64,000 bases of DNA from Patiria pectinifera (GCA_029964075.1 CM057144.1:6533281-6597280); one strand, 5' to 3'; shown: positions 1 to 11,620, numbered from the stretch's first letter. Made by a program: numbers and translations. Notes: generated by a model not told the origin, from the letters alone.

Positions 1-13
1 CAGGAAGGGTGGA

Positions 14-451
14 GTGGAGAAAGAGAAGAAAGATGGCTTGCTGCTCTCTCAGTTCATCAAGGGTATTTTTTATGATGAGATGCTTTTGGTTAACTTGCAG
101 TTGAAGGAAAAAGTGTCACAACCCCCCACCTACCTTCAACTCCTCCGAATGGTGAGACGTGAGGAGGCTGAGCAGATGGTAAAAATGTCTCATCGTAGTG
201 TCGATGCGCCTAAAAAGGAGGCCAAAACATTCCATCAGTCTGCAGGTAGCAAGGAAGTTGGGGAGAAAAGGAAGACTCCTACAAACAGTCGACCCAACTT
301 CTGTTACAAGTGTGGCTTAGAAGGGCATTATAAAGGGAAATGCCCCAATGAGCCTGATGTTGAGAAGGTTAACAGTGCATTGATCAAGTTCATCCATCAG
401 GGAAACGGGACAGGGCATCTGAGGGGGGCCGCCCAGAAGCCCAAAGAATAA
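14..451 (+). CDS. Gag C-terminal part with zinc knuckle (Ty3/gypsy fossil)
   Basis: This is the end of a Gag polyprotein. A CCHC zinc knuckle, starting CYKCGLEGHYKGKC, lies near residues 97-110 of the open frame and is preceded by a basic, Lys-rich stretch, as in nucleocapsid regions. The capsid part would lie left of the window. It is followed directly by the protease region of the same element. Confidence 0.8.
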   Translation: MEKEKKDGLLLSQFIKGIFYDEMLLVNLQLKEKVSQPPTYLQLLRMVRREEAEQMVKMSHRSVDAPKKEAKTFHQSAGSKEVGEKRKTPTNSRPNFCYKCGLEGHYKGKCPNEPDVEKVNSALIKFIHQGNGTGHLRGAAQKPKE

Positions 452-516
452 GGCCCGATTCCAGTTGTACAATTGGCACAGATATTCCTGCTGGTTTAAT
501 TGGAGAGCAGCTGATC

Positions 517-960
517 GTGAAAGGCTATGTTGATGGAAAGATAGCCCATTGCTTGTTAGATACAGGGTCACAAGTGACTCTCATATGTAACAGTTTCTTC
601 CAGCAACTGCGGAGGACCCTGTATCCAATGAGTGATTTGGTTTTGTGGCATGGTGGAAGTGGCACAATGCCATATCTCGGGTGGACCCAAGTTGAAATTG
701 GGCTTGATGTCGGGTTCTCTGGCACAAAAGAGTCTTTTCAGACACTGGCATTGGTGGTGCCAGATGGCAGAGATTCAGATAGGCACCAGTTGGTTGTTGG
801 TACAAATTCTGGTGTACTGCGGAATTGTTACCAGGCTGTGTTTGGTGGAGACTTCCGAAGAGTAGACAAAACTGGACAAATGGATGTACACCCAACCTGT
901 GCCAAGATTTACAGAGACCTCGAACTCTCCAAAAGGGTTCGATCTGATGGACGCATTTGA
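517..960 (+). CDS. Retroviral-type aspartic protease region (Ty3/gypsy fossil)
   Basis: The motif LLDTGSQVTLI is the catalytic Asp-Thr/Ser-Gly loop of retropepsins. A downstream hydrophobic segment, LVVGTNSGVL, fits the second conserved region of the fold. It sits between gag and RT, as expected in this family. Confidence 0.75.
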   Translation: MKGYVDGKIAHCLLDTGSQVTLICNSFFQQLRRTLYPMSDLVLWHGGSGTMPYLGWTQVEIGLDVGFSGTKESFQTLALVVPDGRDSDRHQLVVGTNSGVLRNCYQAVFGGDFRRVDKTGQMDVHPTCAKIYRDLELSKRVRSDGRI

Positions 961-1008
961 GTCATAAAGTTTCATTCTCGGGGTACACTTACAATTCCTG
1001 CCAATTCA

Positions 1009-4000
1009 ATGAAGACTGTAGCTGGCACACTTCGTAACAGAGTTGGAGGACAAACTACTGTACTGATTGATGGTGCTGTGCCACGCAAGTTGCCTGGTGG
1101 TTTGGACGTAGCTTGTTCTCTGGTAAAAGTTGGTGCTGGATTCAATAGAGTCAGCGTATGCCTGTTGAATTCAACGGGGACAAGTGTACAGCTGCCGAAC
1201 AAGTGTGTTCTGGCAGGGGCATTCATACCTGCCTGGACAAGTGAATCTGTCTTCAGCAAGGGTGCAAATAGTGACAAAATTTCTGCAAGTCCATCAGACT
1301 CGTCAAATTCACACAGAAATGATCGACTGACGACAGGGACAGAGTTTGCTAACTTACCTTTCAAGTGGGGTCCCATCAGTGAAGAGTGGCGTGATAGAAT
1401 TCTAGGACTTGCCCATCAGAGGTCAGAGATCTTTTCCAAGCACGAGTGGGATGTTGGTCTCACTGATGGAATTCAACATGAAATCCGACTAAGTGACGAG
1501 CAGCCTTTCCGCGAGAGATCTCGGCGTGTGTCCCCGGCTGACTTGAAAGATCTTCGGGATCACTTGCAGCGATTGTTGGATATTGGAGTGATCACTGAAT
1601 CAAAAAGTCAGTATGCATCTCCAATTGTCATCGTCCGTAAAAAGAATGGCCAGATGAGACTCTGTGTAGATTACAGGACTTTGAACTCCCGTACCTTGCC
1701 CGATCAGTATGCAGTTCCCGTTATTCAAGATGCTCTTGACTGTCTACATGGATGTAAATGGTTTTCAGTGCTAGACCTGAAATCAGGTTATTACCAGATT
1801 CCAATGAAGCCTCAAGACAAGGAAAAGACGGCATTTGTGTGTCCAGCTGGTTTTTTCCAGTTCGAGAGAATGCCCCAAGGCATTAAGGGAGCACCAGCAA
1901 CATTCCAACGACTGATGGAACAGTGTATGTCAGGTCTGAATTTTGATGAAGTCCTGGTGTACATGGATGATATCATAGTATTCGCTCCAACCCTGGAAGA
2001 GATGGAGAAGCGGCTGGGTAGGACCTTTGATCGTCTCGCTCAGTATGGCTTAAAGGTGGCACCGGAAAAGTGTCAGCTGTGCTGCACCTCAGTGAAATAT
2101 CTTGGCCATGTGGTTTCAAGGGAGGGTGTCGAAACTGGTCCTGCAAAGGTGGAGGCGATCAGATCCTGGCCACGTCCAGAAAACGTCAGACAGCTGCGCT
2201 CTTTCTTGGGGTTTTGTGGCTACTATCGCCGATTTATAGAGGGTTTTTCCAAAATTGCTAAACCTCTCCATCAGCTCACTGCAGGTTTCCAGCGGCACGA
2301 TCCTTCAGCTAAGTCTGCGGGCAGGACACACATGGATGGACGGGTGTCTTTCGGTCAGTTATGGACGGCAGAGTGTGACAGTGCGTTCAACACGCTCAAG
2401 GACAGGATGTGTGCTGCTCCTGTATTAGCCTTTGCCGATGTAACACAGCCATTTGTGTTACACATAGATGCCTCCCGTGATGGTCTTGGAGCAGTCTTGT
2501 GTCAGGAGTCATCAGGGAAACTGCGCCCAGTAGCTTATGCTAGCCGAGGGTTGACCCGCACTGAAAGAAACTACCCCGCACATAAGTTAGAGTTTTTGGC
2601 CCTCAAGTGGTCCGTCACCGAAAAGTTTAAGGACTATTTGTACACAGCAAAAGGGACGAAGGTGTATACAGACAACAACCCCCTTACTTACATACTCACC
2701 ACAGCAAAACTCGATGCTACGGGCCACCGCTGGCTAGCTGCCCTCACTGTGTTTGACTTCACTTTGCACTACAAGCCTGGACCAAGCAACAAAGACGCCG
2801 ATGCATTGTCTCGAAGGCCTCACTGCCAAAACTTGGATGTTGTCGATCAGAAGGAAAAGATCCACATCCTGGAAGCTCGATTGCAGGGTGAAAGTGGCGA
2901 GACTGAAAAGCACTGTGATGTTGAAGTCATCCATGCTATTTCTGCCAGCCTCTTGCCAAGCTCTGCAGGCAGTGAAGTTGATGACACCCCAACCTATCCT
3001 TTAGTGCATTCCTTGGCTCTGGGTACTGAGGCCATTCCTGCATTGTATTCTACGCCAGATGGGAGTGGATCCTGTGAACCAGTCGATTGGAAGAAAGAAC
3101 AAGCTGACGACGATACCTTCAAAAGAATCCTTCCAGCAGTCATAGATGGCAAGAAACCCAAAGTTGTGGCTGATATGACTCCCCAAGAGAGGATGATGGT
3201 AGCCCAGTTTGACAAGCTGGTTTTGAGAGAGGGAATTCTGTATCGTCGGGTCCTCAGTCCAGCTGGCGAGGAGACGTTTCAGTTGGTGTTGCCTAAGAAG
3301 TTCAGAGAACAGGCAGTGAAGGGACTTCATGATGACCTGGGTCACATGGGAGTAGAGAGGGTGGTTGCTTTGGCTAGACAGCGTTTTTACTGGCCCAAGA
3401 TGACTTCGGAGATAGAGGATTGGGTTTCTCATTGCCTTAGGTGTGTCTCCAGGAAAACAACGCAAAAGGTCGCTGCGCCCTTGGTGAATATATCAACCAG
3501 TTCTCCTCTTGAGTTGGTGTGCATGGACTTTTTGAAATTGGAACCTGATAGGAGTGGATACCAGTATATCTTAGTCATAACCGATCATTTCTCAAGATAT
3601 GCACAAGCTGTGCCAACCAGGGATAAATCATCCAGAACTGTTGCTAGGGTGTTGTGGGAATGTTATTTCCTGCACTATGGGCTCCCAAAACGTCTTCATT
3701 CAGACCAGGGGCGAGAGTTTGACAACAAGCTTATAAAGGAGCTTGCGTCTCTTCTGGGGGTGTCTAAATCCAGGACAACTCCGTATCACCCACAGGGTGA
3801 TCCACAGCCCGAGCGATTTAATCGCACATTGCTCAACATGTTGGGTACTTTGCCTGTCGACAAGAAGCATACTTGGAGCAAGTTTGTAGCACCCCTGGTT
3901 CACGCATACAATTCCACAAGAAATGATAGCACAGGGTTTTCCCCCTATCACATCATGTTTGGAAGGGAAGCTCGACTACCCATTGATGTGTGTTTTGGCA

Positions 4001-5379
4001 CAGCTCCAGATGGCGTGTCCCACAAAGAGCACACAAAGTATGTCCAAAATCTCCGACGTAACCTGGAGAATGCTTATCGACGTGCGTCAGAGGAATCTGC
4101 TAAATCAGCAGCTGCCAACAAGCAACGTTATGATGTGAAAGTGCGAGGGAGTGAGTTGCAGACTGGTGACAGGGTACTCGTCAGGAACGTAGGTTTCAAA
4201 GGCCCTCATAAGATTGCAGACAAATGGAATCAAGACGTGCATGTTGTTGTTGGTCGCCCAGATGATAATATGCCGGTGTACAGGGTCAAGTCTGAGTCTC
4301 GACCTGGTGTTTTGAGAACACTGCATAGGAACATGGTCTTACCAATTGGTGGTATTGCTCCTGAAGTAAGCCCCGAGGTTACAGCCTCTAAGGTTCCAAA
4401 ACCTGTTGCCCAGAAACTGCGGACGTCAAACTTAAAACCTTCACCAGTACCAGCTCCAGTCCAGAGTGAGAAGGAACATGACACTACTGACCCTGATGAA
4501 GATCAGGAAGTAGTTCTCATTTGGCCTAAAGTTGGAAATCCAAATGAGGTTACTGATCAGCCAGACCCTGTTGAGGAGACACGGGTGGACCTGAGTGAAA
4601 GTCAAGAAACCAGTATGAAACCAGGCTGTGCAAAGATGGATCCGGTCAGACTGAGAGTGGATGCTGATGTATTTGTTCCTACAACTGTTCCACGGACTCC
4701 ATCAATGAGTTTAGTGCAGCAGGATACAAGTACTTCCACAGCCCTGAAAGTAACTGACCAGTTGAGAGACACGACGACTTGCGACACAGGTGTGACAGAA
4801 ACTCTCACTGAAGAGGGTTTTACCTCTTGTTCAGAAGTACCCACACCTATTAGCCAGTCCACATGTTCTGACAATATCCCCACAGTTCCTTCAAAAGCAT
4901 CTGGGGCTGTTGATGTATCAAGTTCTGATGAGGAGAAAAGCTTTGGAGAAGTGGGACTTCAAATCAAAACTACTGTAGAGGTTGAGTATGATGGTGGTGG
5001 TGTACATTCAGACGAAACCGATGACCTTGGAGATGGAACTGGGATGACTGTTGATGATGTTAGCCCTAACAGCTCAGTGGTTGAAGCTCCTTGCCCTGAG
5101 TCTTCTTTTCTTGATTCAGTAGCTGAGTCCGAGTCTGAGGAGGGCAGTATCAGTGATCCACATCCCGAAGATTCTGAGGAGGATGAAGGGTCCTTGCAGA
5201 GTCACCCTTCACGTCCCTCTAGGAATAGGCAACCACCAAAGCGATACACTTATGATGTGTTGGGTCAACCTACTTGTAGAGCAGTACAGGCTAACGCGCA
5301 GAGTAGTTGGATTCCGGAGTTCTGTAGATCATTTCTCTCTACAGACAGACATGTTATCGGGACGATACAACATGTTTAG
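1009..5379 (+). CDS. Pol: reverse transcriptase, RNase H, integrase (Ty3/gypsy fossil)
   Basis: This long frame carries reverse transcriptase (SPIVIVRKKNGQMRLCVDYR, then YMDDIIVF), RNase H (HIDASRDGLGAVL, then a YTDNNPL segment), an H2C2 zinc finger (HDDLGHMG through HCLRC) and a DDE integrase core (MDFLKL, SDQGREF, YHPQGD). A Ser/Asp/Glu-rich tail of roughly 300 residues follows the integrase and has no domain I recognise. RT-RH-IN order is typical of Ty3/gypsy (Metaviridae). Confidence 0.93.
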   Translation: MKTVAGTLRNRVGGQTTVLIDGAVPRKLPGGLDVACSLVKVGAGFNRVSVCLLNSTGTSVQLPNKCVLAGAFIPAWTSESVFSKGANSDKISASPSDSSNSHRNDRLTTGTEFANLPFKWGPISEEWRDRILGLAHQRSEIFSKHEWDVGLTDGIQHEIRLSDEQPFRERSRRVSPADLKDLRDHLQRLLDIGVITESKSQYASPIVIVRKKNGQMRLCVDYRTLNSRTLPDQYAVPVIQDALDCLHGCKWFSVLDLKSGYYQIPMKPQDKEKTAFVCPAGFFQFERMPQGIKGAPATFQRLMEQCMSGLNFDEVLVYMDDIIVFAPTLEEMEKRLGRTFDRLAQYGLKVAPEKCQLCCTSVKYLGHVVSREGVETGPAKVEAIRSWPRPENVRQLRSFLGFCGYYRRFIEGFSKIAKPLHQLTAGFQRHDPSAKSAGRTHMDGRVSFGQLWTAECDSAFNTLKDRMCAAPVLAFADVTQPFVLHIDASRDGLGAVLCQESSGKLRPVAYASRGLTRTERNYPAHKLEFLALKWSVTEKFKDYLYTAKGTKVYTDNNPLTYILTTAKLDATGHRWLAALTVFDFTLHYKPGPSNKDADALSRRPHCQNLDVVDQKEKIHILEARLQGESGETEKHCDVEVIHAISASLLPSSAGSEVDDTPTYPLVHSLALGTEAIPALYSTPDGSGSCEPVDWKKEQADDDTFKRILPAVIDGKKPKVVADMTPQERMMVAQFDKLVLREGILYRRVLSPAGEETFQLVLPKKFREQAVKGLHDDLGHMGVERVVALARQRFYWPKMTSEIEDWVSHCLRCVSRKTTQKVAAPLVNISTSSPLELVCMDFLKLEPDRSGYQYILVITDHFSRYAQAVPTRDKSSRTVARVLWECYFLHYGLPKRLHSDQGREFDNKLIKELASLLGVSKSRTTPYHPQGDPQPERFNRTLLNMLGTLPVDKKHTWSKFVAPLVHAYNSTRNDSTGFSPYHIMFGREARLPIDVCFGTAPDGVSHKEHTKYVQNLRRNLENAYRRASEESAKSAAANKQRYDVKVRGSELQTGDRVLVRNVGFKGPHKIADKWNQDVHVVVGRPDDNMPVYRVKSESRPGVLRTLHRNMVLPIGGIAPEVSPEVTASKVPKPVAQKLRTSNLKPSPVPAPVQSEKEHDTTDPDEDQEVVLIWPKVGNPNEVTDQPDPVEETRVDLSESQETSMKPGCAKMDPVRLRVDADVFVPTTVPRTPSMSLVQQDTSTSTALKVTDQLRDTTTCDTGVTETLTEEGFTSCSEVPTPISQSTCSDNIPTVPSKASGAVDVSSSDEEKSFGEVGLQIKTTVEVEYDGGGVHSDETDDLGDGTGMTVDDVSPNSSVVEAPCPESSFLDSVAESESEEGSISDPHPEDSEEDEGSLQSHPSRPSRNRQPPKRYTYDVLGQPTCRAVQANAQSSWIPEFCRSFLSTDRHVIGTIQHV

Positions 5380-5390
5380 AAAGGGGGGAG

Positions 5391-6776
5391 TGTAGCCACT
5401 TGCTTTCCAGGAGTCGCGAGAAATGATATAGCGCCCTCAAGCGTTCGCTAAAAACGCGCCCGTTTTCTTGCCATTGTTCACGAAGTTTGTTTGTCGATAA
5501 AAGTTTTGTTCGACAAATTTATCCAGAATCATCTTGCTGTAAAGTCGCTTTTGAGCGAATCATCAACCTGTTGTGTGCCTCAAGAATCCGTTATTTCTGC
5601 TCAGCATACTGTTGGCTCTCAGGTGTGTGATATTTCCTATATTTGAGGGGTGTGAATGAATGACTTTTCATGCTGTGTAAAAGCACACGTTTATTTGGGA
5701 AACGCGTGTAATGCAGGGATATATATATGGGGATTGAATCGGACATTTTTGAGTGCTAGCTTTTGATTAGATAATGGGTTGGCATGTAGCTTTTCACATT
5801 GGGTTATATTTCTTTGTTTGCATTTATTGTGCCTTCTTGTTATTTAGGGAAAGCAGTAATTTCCGTTGATTTGTTTTCCCAGACAAAAATTGTTGTGATT
5901 GCAAATGCAGTGGGTCAATGTTAGTTTACATGCACATTTAGTACACATGCATAGTTGAAACATGTGCATGTCTAGATTGGGTAATTATTGGAAATAATTA
6001 AAGTGATTGTTGCGCTGATTAAAAGTGGTTTAGTGCTCATTATGGATCCCTGGTGGATCAGTTGAAATATATTGCATGGGTAACTGTACCTGTAAGTACA
6101 TGTTGCTATGGTAATTTGCATGCCCTTGCAACGAATCTATAAACAGTGTGTATTGAAATGGACACGCATTGAAAAGTTTATAGCTGTAAAATCGTGCACA
6201 CGGCTATATTCGGTTTTGTACCTTATGTACATGTTTTGTATTGTATTTTGCTCTCAGTTCTCAGGTTCTCAGATACAAGTGAGAACTTCTTAGTCTCTCG
6301 TTGAGATAACTGAAGGGACGACCTCGCCTGATTGACGTGTGCCAGATCTGAATTTCACCTGATAAAGGAAACTACTACAGTAGGCCAGTGGTCATCAGAG
6401 GTGCTCCGTAAAACTACTGGAGTGAGCCTACTCAAGGAGACCAACGACTTCGTCTGCCTTGCAGTACCGGGCTAGTTTACTGACTTCGTTGGAGTCACCG
6501 GTTCAGTCAAGTCGGTTGACTGGACGTCACTATTTTGGAACTGTGAAAGCTCCAGCATTGACTTTCTTGCCGGCCGGCCATCTACTGTGCACATCATTGG
6601 GCCCCATTTTGTGTGTATTACATGTACTTGAGCATCGTTGATCCATATCCTTTTAATTAAACATTGATTGTATTTTGATTGAATTGTTTGGCCAAACGAA
6701 ATTGTTGTTACACAATAAAAGCTGATTGGAAATTAATTGATTGTTATTTTCCTGTGTCCTTCCCTAAACGGTTACA
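5391..6776 (+). repeat. 3' LTR of the Ty3/gypsy element
   Basis: The LTR begins TGTAGCC right after the purine-rich tract AAGGGGGGAG (5381-5390) and ends GGTTACA, giving the usual short inverted ends. A TATA-like stretch lies near 5720 and an AATAAA signal near 6714, about 60 bases before the end. Length is about 1386 bp. The 5' LTR is outside the window, so age from LTR divergence cannot be read. Confidence 0.88.
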
Positions 6777-6852
6777 ATATAACCAACAGGAGAAGATCAA
6801 TGCAAATTTTGCTGCTTATAAATAATTTGATCATTTAGTGATAAAATTGAGT

Positions 6853-7196
6853 ATAATTGCAGCTATCCAAAAAGTAACTGACAAAATTATTGTTGAAAAG
6901 CTTGTTTTGTTGAAAGATAGTAATGGCACCAACTCCCTGTGAAATTGTTCGTTTTGGCATGCTGTCATTTTGAAGAATTAACCAATAAAGGAAGGTAATT
7001 TCCAAACATGCTTCTAAAGACACAGTTCTGGAAATTTCTGTTGGTAGTTCGTTTTTAATTCAGCGAAGCTGTGAATGTGTGTGCGCACGCGTTGACCCAA
7101 CAACGCGGGTTTCGCTTGTGAAGGAAGTGGCCTATGACCTATGTATAAAGCATCTGGCTGCAGCTGTTGAAGATCGCAGTTAGACAATGTGCGCAA
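6853..7196. repeat. Fragment related to the TTAA element at 32.1 kb
   Basis: Similarity by eye to the interior of the element at 32111-32592 (shared stretches such as AAAGTAACTG, TTGAAAGATAGTAA and CTCCCTGTGAAATT). Clear ends and target duplication were not found, so this is a partial or decayed copy. Confidence 0.5.
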
Positions 7197-7280
7197 GTGC
7201 TATCCGAAAACTTCCCATAGAATTGCGCACATTCCATACCGGATGTGATTTCTGTTTCATTGCGGACCATGTGGACAAAA

Positions 7281-7570
7281 TCCGGACACCATTTACAGTT
7301 AACTCACCATGGTGACCTTGACCTTTGACCTTTTGACCCTAAAACCAATCCCAACTTGCCTACTCCCAAGGGCAACCCCTACCAAAGTTAATCATTAAAA
7401 TTTCATTTCTAACTCAAGTTATCATCCGGAAACCATTTACCTTTAACTCACCACGGTGACCTTAACCTTTGACCTTTTGACCCAAAAACCAATCCAAATT
7501 TGCCTACTCCCAAGGGCAACCCTCTACTAAAGTTAGACGGCAAAATCTCATTTCTAACTCAAGTCATAAT
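7281..7570. repeat. Two tandem copies of a ~144-bp repeat
   Basis: Two units (about 7281-7425 and 7426-7570) share CCATTTAC, AACTCACCA and a run of TGACCTTTGACC-like words, followed by GCCTACTCCCAAGGGCAACC. A GGACGG-rich tail follows at 7586-7610. This is a dispersed repeat, not coding. Confidence 0.7.
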
Positions 7571-7619
7571 CCGGAAACTAAGCTGCCCGGACGGCCCGAC
7601 GGACATACGGACGGTCTAG

Positions 7620-7765
7620 CCAGACGGAATTGTGGGGTGATAGCATTGTGTTCCCATTATCCCTTTTTCTAAAGATTCTCTTCTGGGGTGATGTTTTTCT
7701 ATTGTGAAAAAAGTGGGGTGATGTGTCCTGAAAAGAACATCACCCCACAAGGGGGGTATGGTCAG
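7620..7765. repeat. Small imperfect palindrome
   Basis: GTGGGGTGAT motifs at about 7632, 7684 and 7711 face ATCACCCCAC at about 7739, giving a short inverted-repeat structure beside the GGACGG tail. It may be a minor foldback element. Confidence 0.4.
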
Positions 7766-8334
7766 AATGGCCAAACGGACAGACGCCCTAGACGATGACA
7801 ATATTCCTGGAGCCTCTCGGCTGAGGGGTAAAAACTAATTTCCTGCACCCAAGCTTTTCATTGTATGATTTACATGACAGTGTTTATCACTGTTGTTATG
7901 AAAAATATTCAGTGATATTTAATTTTTCGGAGTAGAGGGACAAAAAGTGAAGAAAAAAAGTCAGAGCAAGGTAAACAAAACTAGGAAAAGGTAGGGAAGG
8001 TAGAAATACTTGAAAGCCTGATCAATGCAACATTAATGTGGGACTTAAGCATTTTTTCAAATGTGGCACACATAGGGGGGGGGGGCTATTTAAAATATTA
8101 ATTAGTCAACAAATTACAAGACTTAACCATAAATAGTGCCCTCCAATTGTGTCAACCATATTTTGACGTAATTGGCTTCTAGTTGTACCAAAGAAAATTG
8201 CTCGCGGAAATGATAATTGGTCTATTGTGTCCATGTTTATCAATACATGTACAGTATCGATCATCTCCCCTCCCCCAAATATATTTACATTTAATATCAA
8301 ATACTTTCAACTTAAAGAACAAGAATATATTTAC

Positions 8335-8457
8335 CTGGTCCCTGCAACGGGAAGTTGTAATTGATATGAACTCCACTTGAACCAACAATGATAGGGTTTT
8401 TGCTACCGCTGATTGTGTCGCTCTTTCCGATGCCGGTTCCAGTTCGTTGTGGGGAAT
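8335..8457 (-). CDS. Group D exon: RHIM/amyloid-like motif
   Basis: This internal exon of 123 bp has an AG acceptor just before 8457 and a GTAAAT donor at 8334, phase 1 on both sides. It translates to about 41 residues: a Ser/Gly/Thr-rich lead, the core TISGSKNPIIVGSSGVHINY, then NFPLQGP. The alternating Ile/Val with Gly, Asn and Ser, and the IIVG step, resemble RHIM and fungal/bacterial amyloid signalling motifs; this is inference. It is a clear paralogue of the exon at 47060-47179, and the flanking intron sequence also matches that copy. The next exon downstream (a NACHT exon is expected) would lie left of the gypsy element or outside the window. Confidence 0.7.
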
Positions 8458-8585
8458 CTACAATCAGAAGCAGGAATTAAAATATCAATAAAAGAAGGGC
8501 CGACAAAATGATGCATGTACTCGATTCCGTCTAGAGCTATTTGTTGTTTGTACTCGGAAACATTGCCTTTGTACGGAGCCCTTAA

Positions 8586-10231
8586 AGGGACATTCAATAT
8601 TTTTTTATCTCATGCGCACAATATAATTGTCGTGTGTGCGAGATAATGATAAATAAGGAGCTAGCAGCTAGCTGCACATCCAGCGTGAACAAAATCGGAC
8701 TAGTTTGTGTGCAAAGAAAGCAACGAATTTATTGAGAGGAGGTGTAATAATGCATGCACTATACGTTACTTATGTCAAGTCAGTTAGGACAGGGATTTTT
8801 TTTGGGGGGGCGCTATCATGATTAATTTGTCAAACTTGGCCTTTATTGAGAAAGATAAGTGTTTTATGCTAAGTAAATAGAGGGAAGAACCGGTATGTGC
8901 ACGCAAACTTCAGGGAATCATCAATTGATGTTACTTTTATTGTAAGAAAATTGCAAGAAAACTGCAGACGTGAATTTAAGTTGACTAAACGATATTTAAG
9001 GACATTGGGATTCGTTATCAGCATCAGCAGTTTGAATGGATGCAAGTTAGACGGTTTTATTCGCCCTGCCATTTTTAAACAAAGTCTCATTTTTGCTGAT
9101 GAGTGGGAATCAGTGGCGTAGCCAAGGGGGGCCTGGGACAAATTCCCAGTGCCATCCCCCCCCCCTCCCCCCGGTGCCCTCATACATGTAGAAAAATTGA
9201 AATTTCCAGCTTGCCAAAGTAAGTGTATTTTTAAAGGATTTTGTGAGTTATTAAACCGAAGATGAATGTAGATTACTATTTTTGTCTTCCCTAAGCCGCA
9301 TGGCTGTATGAAATGTCAATAATTTAATAGGAAAATAGAGTGCCCTCTTTCGTTAAAGAGCCCCCCCCCCCCCTTTTTGAACTTAAAGCCCTTGTGGTGG
9401 CATGGAATTTTGGGGGAAATGTTGTTGGTTCCGCCCTTGGTGCCCCCTCTTAAACTGCAGCTATATACCCCCCGGGCCCCCCATAACCCACTGACAAAGT
9501 CCTGGTGGCAATGGCAAAGGATGGTAGACCTTATAGGCTTTCTAAGGATGGGAATAAGGTCCCCACCTAGAACAGTCAGTTCAATGTTTGACAGCTGATT
9601 GTCTGACAGGTTTTTACCATTAAAGCATACTTTTTTAGCCTTCAGCTCAAGAGATTATCATTTTTATGCTTTTTGCAAATTTAACGGAATTGGACAGATC
9701 TGCAAGAGAGCGTGGCAATTGTGGCTCGGCAACGTACGCTGGTTTTTATATTGTGTTTGCTGAGACATGTTATTTTCTTGGAGTTTTCTAACAATCATGA
9801 CAATAAAACTATATCGATTAATTATTCCCCAAAGTTTATCTGCACACACCAGTGCTTAATTCCTTGCTGTTTTCTTAGCTATAAAACATAAGTAGGTTTG
9901 GCCCTCCACCAACGTATAAACCCCCGGGGCGCAAATTCCATCTTATGAATTTTTAGCTGTAAAACATTTCCTCTCTCTCTCTCTCTCGCAAAAAGGCAGT
10001 CTGACAAAATTAATCAAAAATCCCCATCTATCTGACTTGACATGTAACATAGTGGCTGCATTTATGATTACGCCCCCTCCAAAATAAACACGCTGCTTTC
10101 GTTACAAACAAAGTCGTCTGATTTTGTGCACGCCACGTGCCGCCAGCTAGCTCCTTATATATAATGATGTCGTGCGCATGAGATATTATTTCGTGTGCAC
10201 AAGATAACAAAAAATAATATTGAATGTCCCT
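8586..10231. mobile_element. Non-autonomous element, TTAA target (piggyBac type)
   Basis: The ends are AGGGACATTCAATATT and its complement, with TTAA on the left and TTAG on the right. The inverted similarity continues inward (TATCTCATGCGCACA) and also outward into GTACGGAGCCC, so the true ends may lie slightly further out. The gene B intron (near 47.28 kb) continues without it, so it arrived after the split of the two copies. No transposase frame is seen. It holds a C-rich tract at 9361 and a CT microsatellite at 9970. Confidence 0.65.
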
Positions 10232-10424
10232 TTAGGGGCTCCGTACCTTTCATAGAAGAAAAGCATTTTTTATTCAATCTGACCGATAATAGACAAAAAA
10301 AGTACAAGAAATACCAGGCTACATCTACCGGTACATGTATATTTCAAATCTTGGGGTGAGGTGGGAAGGGGGAGGGTGGTAAATGCCCCTCCACTAAAGG
10401 TTAAAAACTGACTACAAGCAACTA

Positions 10425-11620
10425 CAGGGCGAGTAAAAAAAAAGAAACCCAAATGGCGCCCCCTATTTTTTGAAGAAGTTGTGCATGTAGCACTTTCCAG
10501 ATCTAGGATATGAAAGGTAAATTACTAAGCTTTTTTTTAGGCCCAAAAAAAGTCTCCGGTTTCTGGTATGGAGCTTGACCAAAAAGAGGCGCGGCGACAC
10601 AGCTTTTTTTTTTTTTTACCCGACTTTTTTGCTTAAAATGTCGGCTGATGACTGCAAATGGTGCCCGACTACACTAAGTGCAAATATATGGGAGTCCAGA
10701 GAGGCCACATAAAGCTTATTCTCGATCGTAACCCCATTTAAAAACACGTTAAAATTGTGCAGCAGCAGGATTCCAGTCAAACCAGTGAGTTTGGCGGTTT
10801 TGAGATATCATCTTTCATTGAAAAAGAACTTTTTCATTTTGCCGACGCGCATGGCTACGGCGACGCACGCGCATACCAGAAACCGGAGACTTTTGTTTTG
10901 CCTTAGTGAAAGAAACATTCAAATCGCTCATGCACTTTTCCATTTATGGAATTTTGAAGACAAACACCGTTTTTTAACCTTGTCCACGAATCACATTTTG
11001 CATGTGATGTTTCAGTATTAAAAATGAAACCATGTCGCATCCTGAAAATGATATCAGAATAATTAATCCCATAAGTCTCTGGGGTAGCCAAGAAGAAGGC
11101 AGGGCAAAACAATAAACTATTGACAGTATAAAGCCTCTTATTTTAACCACTTCACGCCAGGTTTATTTTTGCCGAAAATTTTGAATTTTTCAAAATGCAA
11201 AATTTGCCAGCCAACTTCTGATAAACATGTACATGTACAGCCAAACGCCACAAATACTGATTCGCAAAAGTGATTTGAACAGAACTTGTACGATATTTCT
11301 TGTCGATAACTCATACATGTATGTTTCAACACTCAATAAATGTTATGATAAGTGCCAGTTACCATGGTTATGAGAGTGTTCTGATGTGTTTAGTTGATAT
11401 GGGAATAGTTTTCGTTTTGCTGAAATATCACTAACTGACTAACCTTTGTAATCTGTGGAAAAGCTTTAAAAAATGGTGTTTGTTTTCAAAATTCCTATAC
11501 CTGGAAAAGTACAAGTGCAATTTGAATGGTCCCTTCACTAAATAAAAACTTAATAACTGGGCTTTCATATCCTAGATCTGGAAAGACACCATTTGGGTTT
11601 CCTTTTTTTTACTCACCCTG
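10425..11620. mobile_element. Mariner-like non-autonomous foldback element (TA target)
   Basis: The ends CAGGGCGAGTAAAAAAA and TTTTTTTACTCACCCTG are flanked by TA. Further inverted similarity (AGAAACCCAAATGG, then CCAGATCTAGGATATGAAAG) makes long arms. The left flank, CAAGCAACTA, is the same as at the related element 47459-48103, so both sit at the same ancestral TA. No transposase is seen. Confidence 0.75.

Larger units (their letters stand above)
1..6776 (+). mobile_element. Ty3/gypsy LTR retrotransposon, 3' part with one LTR
   Basis: The 5' LTR and most of gag lie left of the window. In order the element shows a gag zinc knuckle, an aspartic protease, reverse transcriptase, RNase H, H2C2 and DDE integrase, a long acidic C-terminal extension, a purine tract and a 3' LTR. 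Domain order (RT-RH-IN) and motifs place it in Ty3/gypsy. It looks nearly whole over the part seen, with about one or two breaks, though some frame boundaries may be the read-through this family uses. The long open pol suggests a fairly young insertion. It lies opposite to the NLR genes, probably inside an intron of group D or in the space beyond it. Confidence 0.93.
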
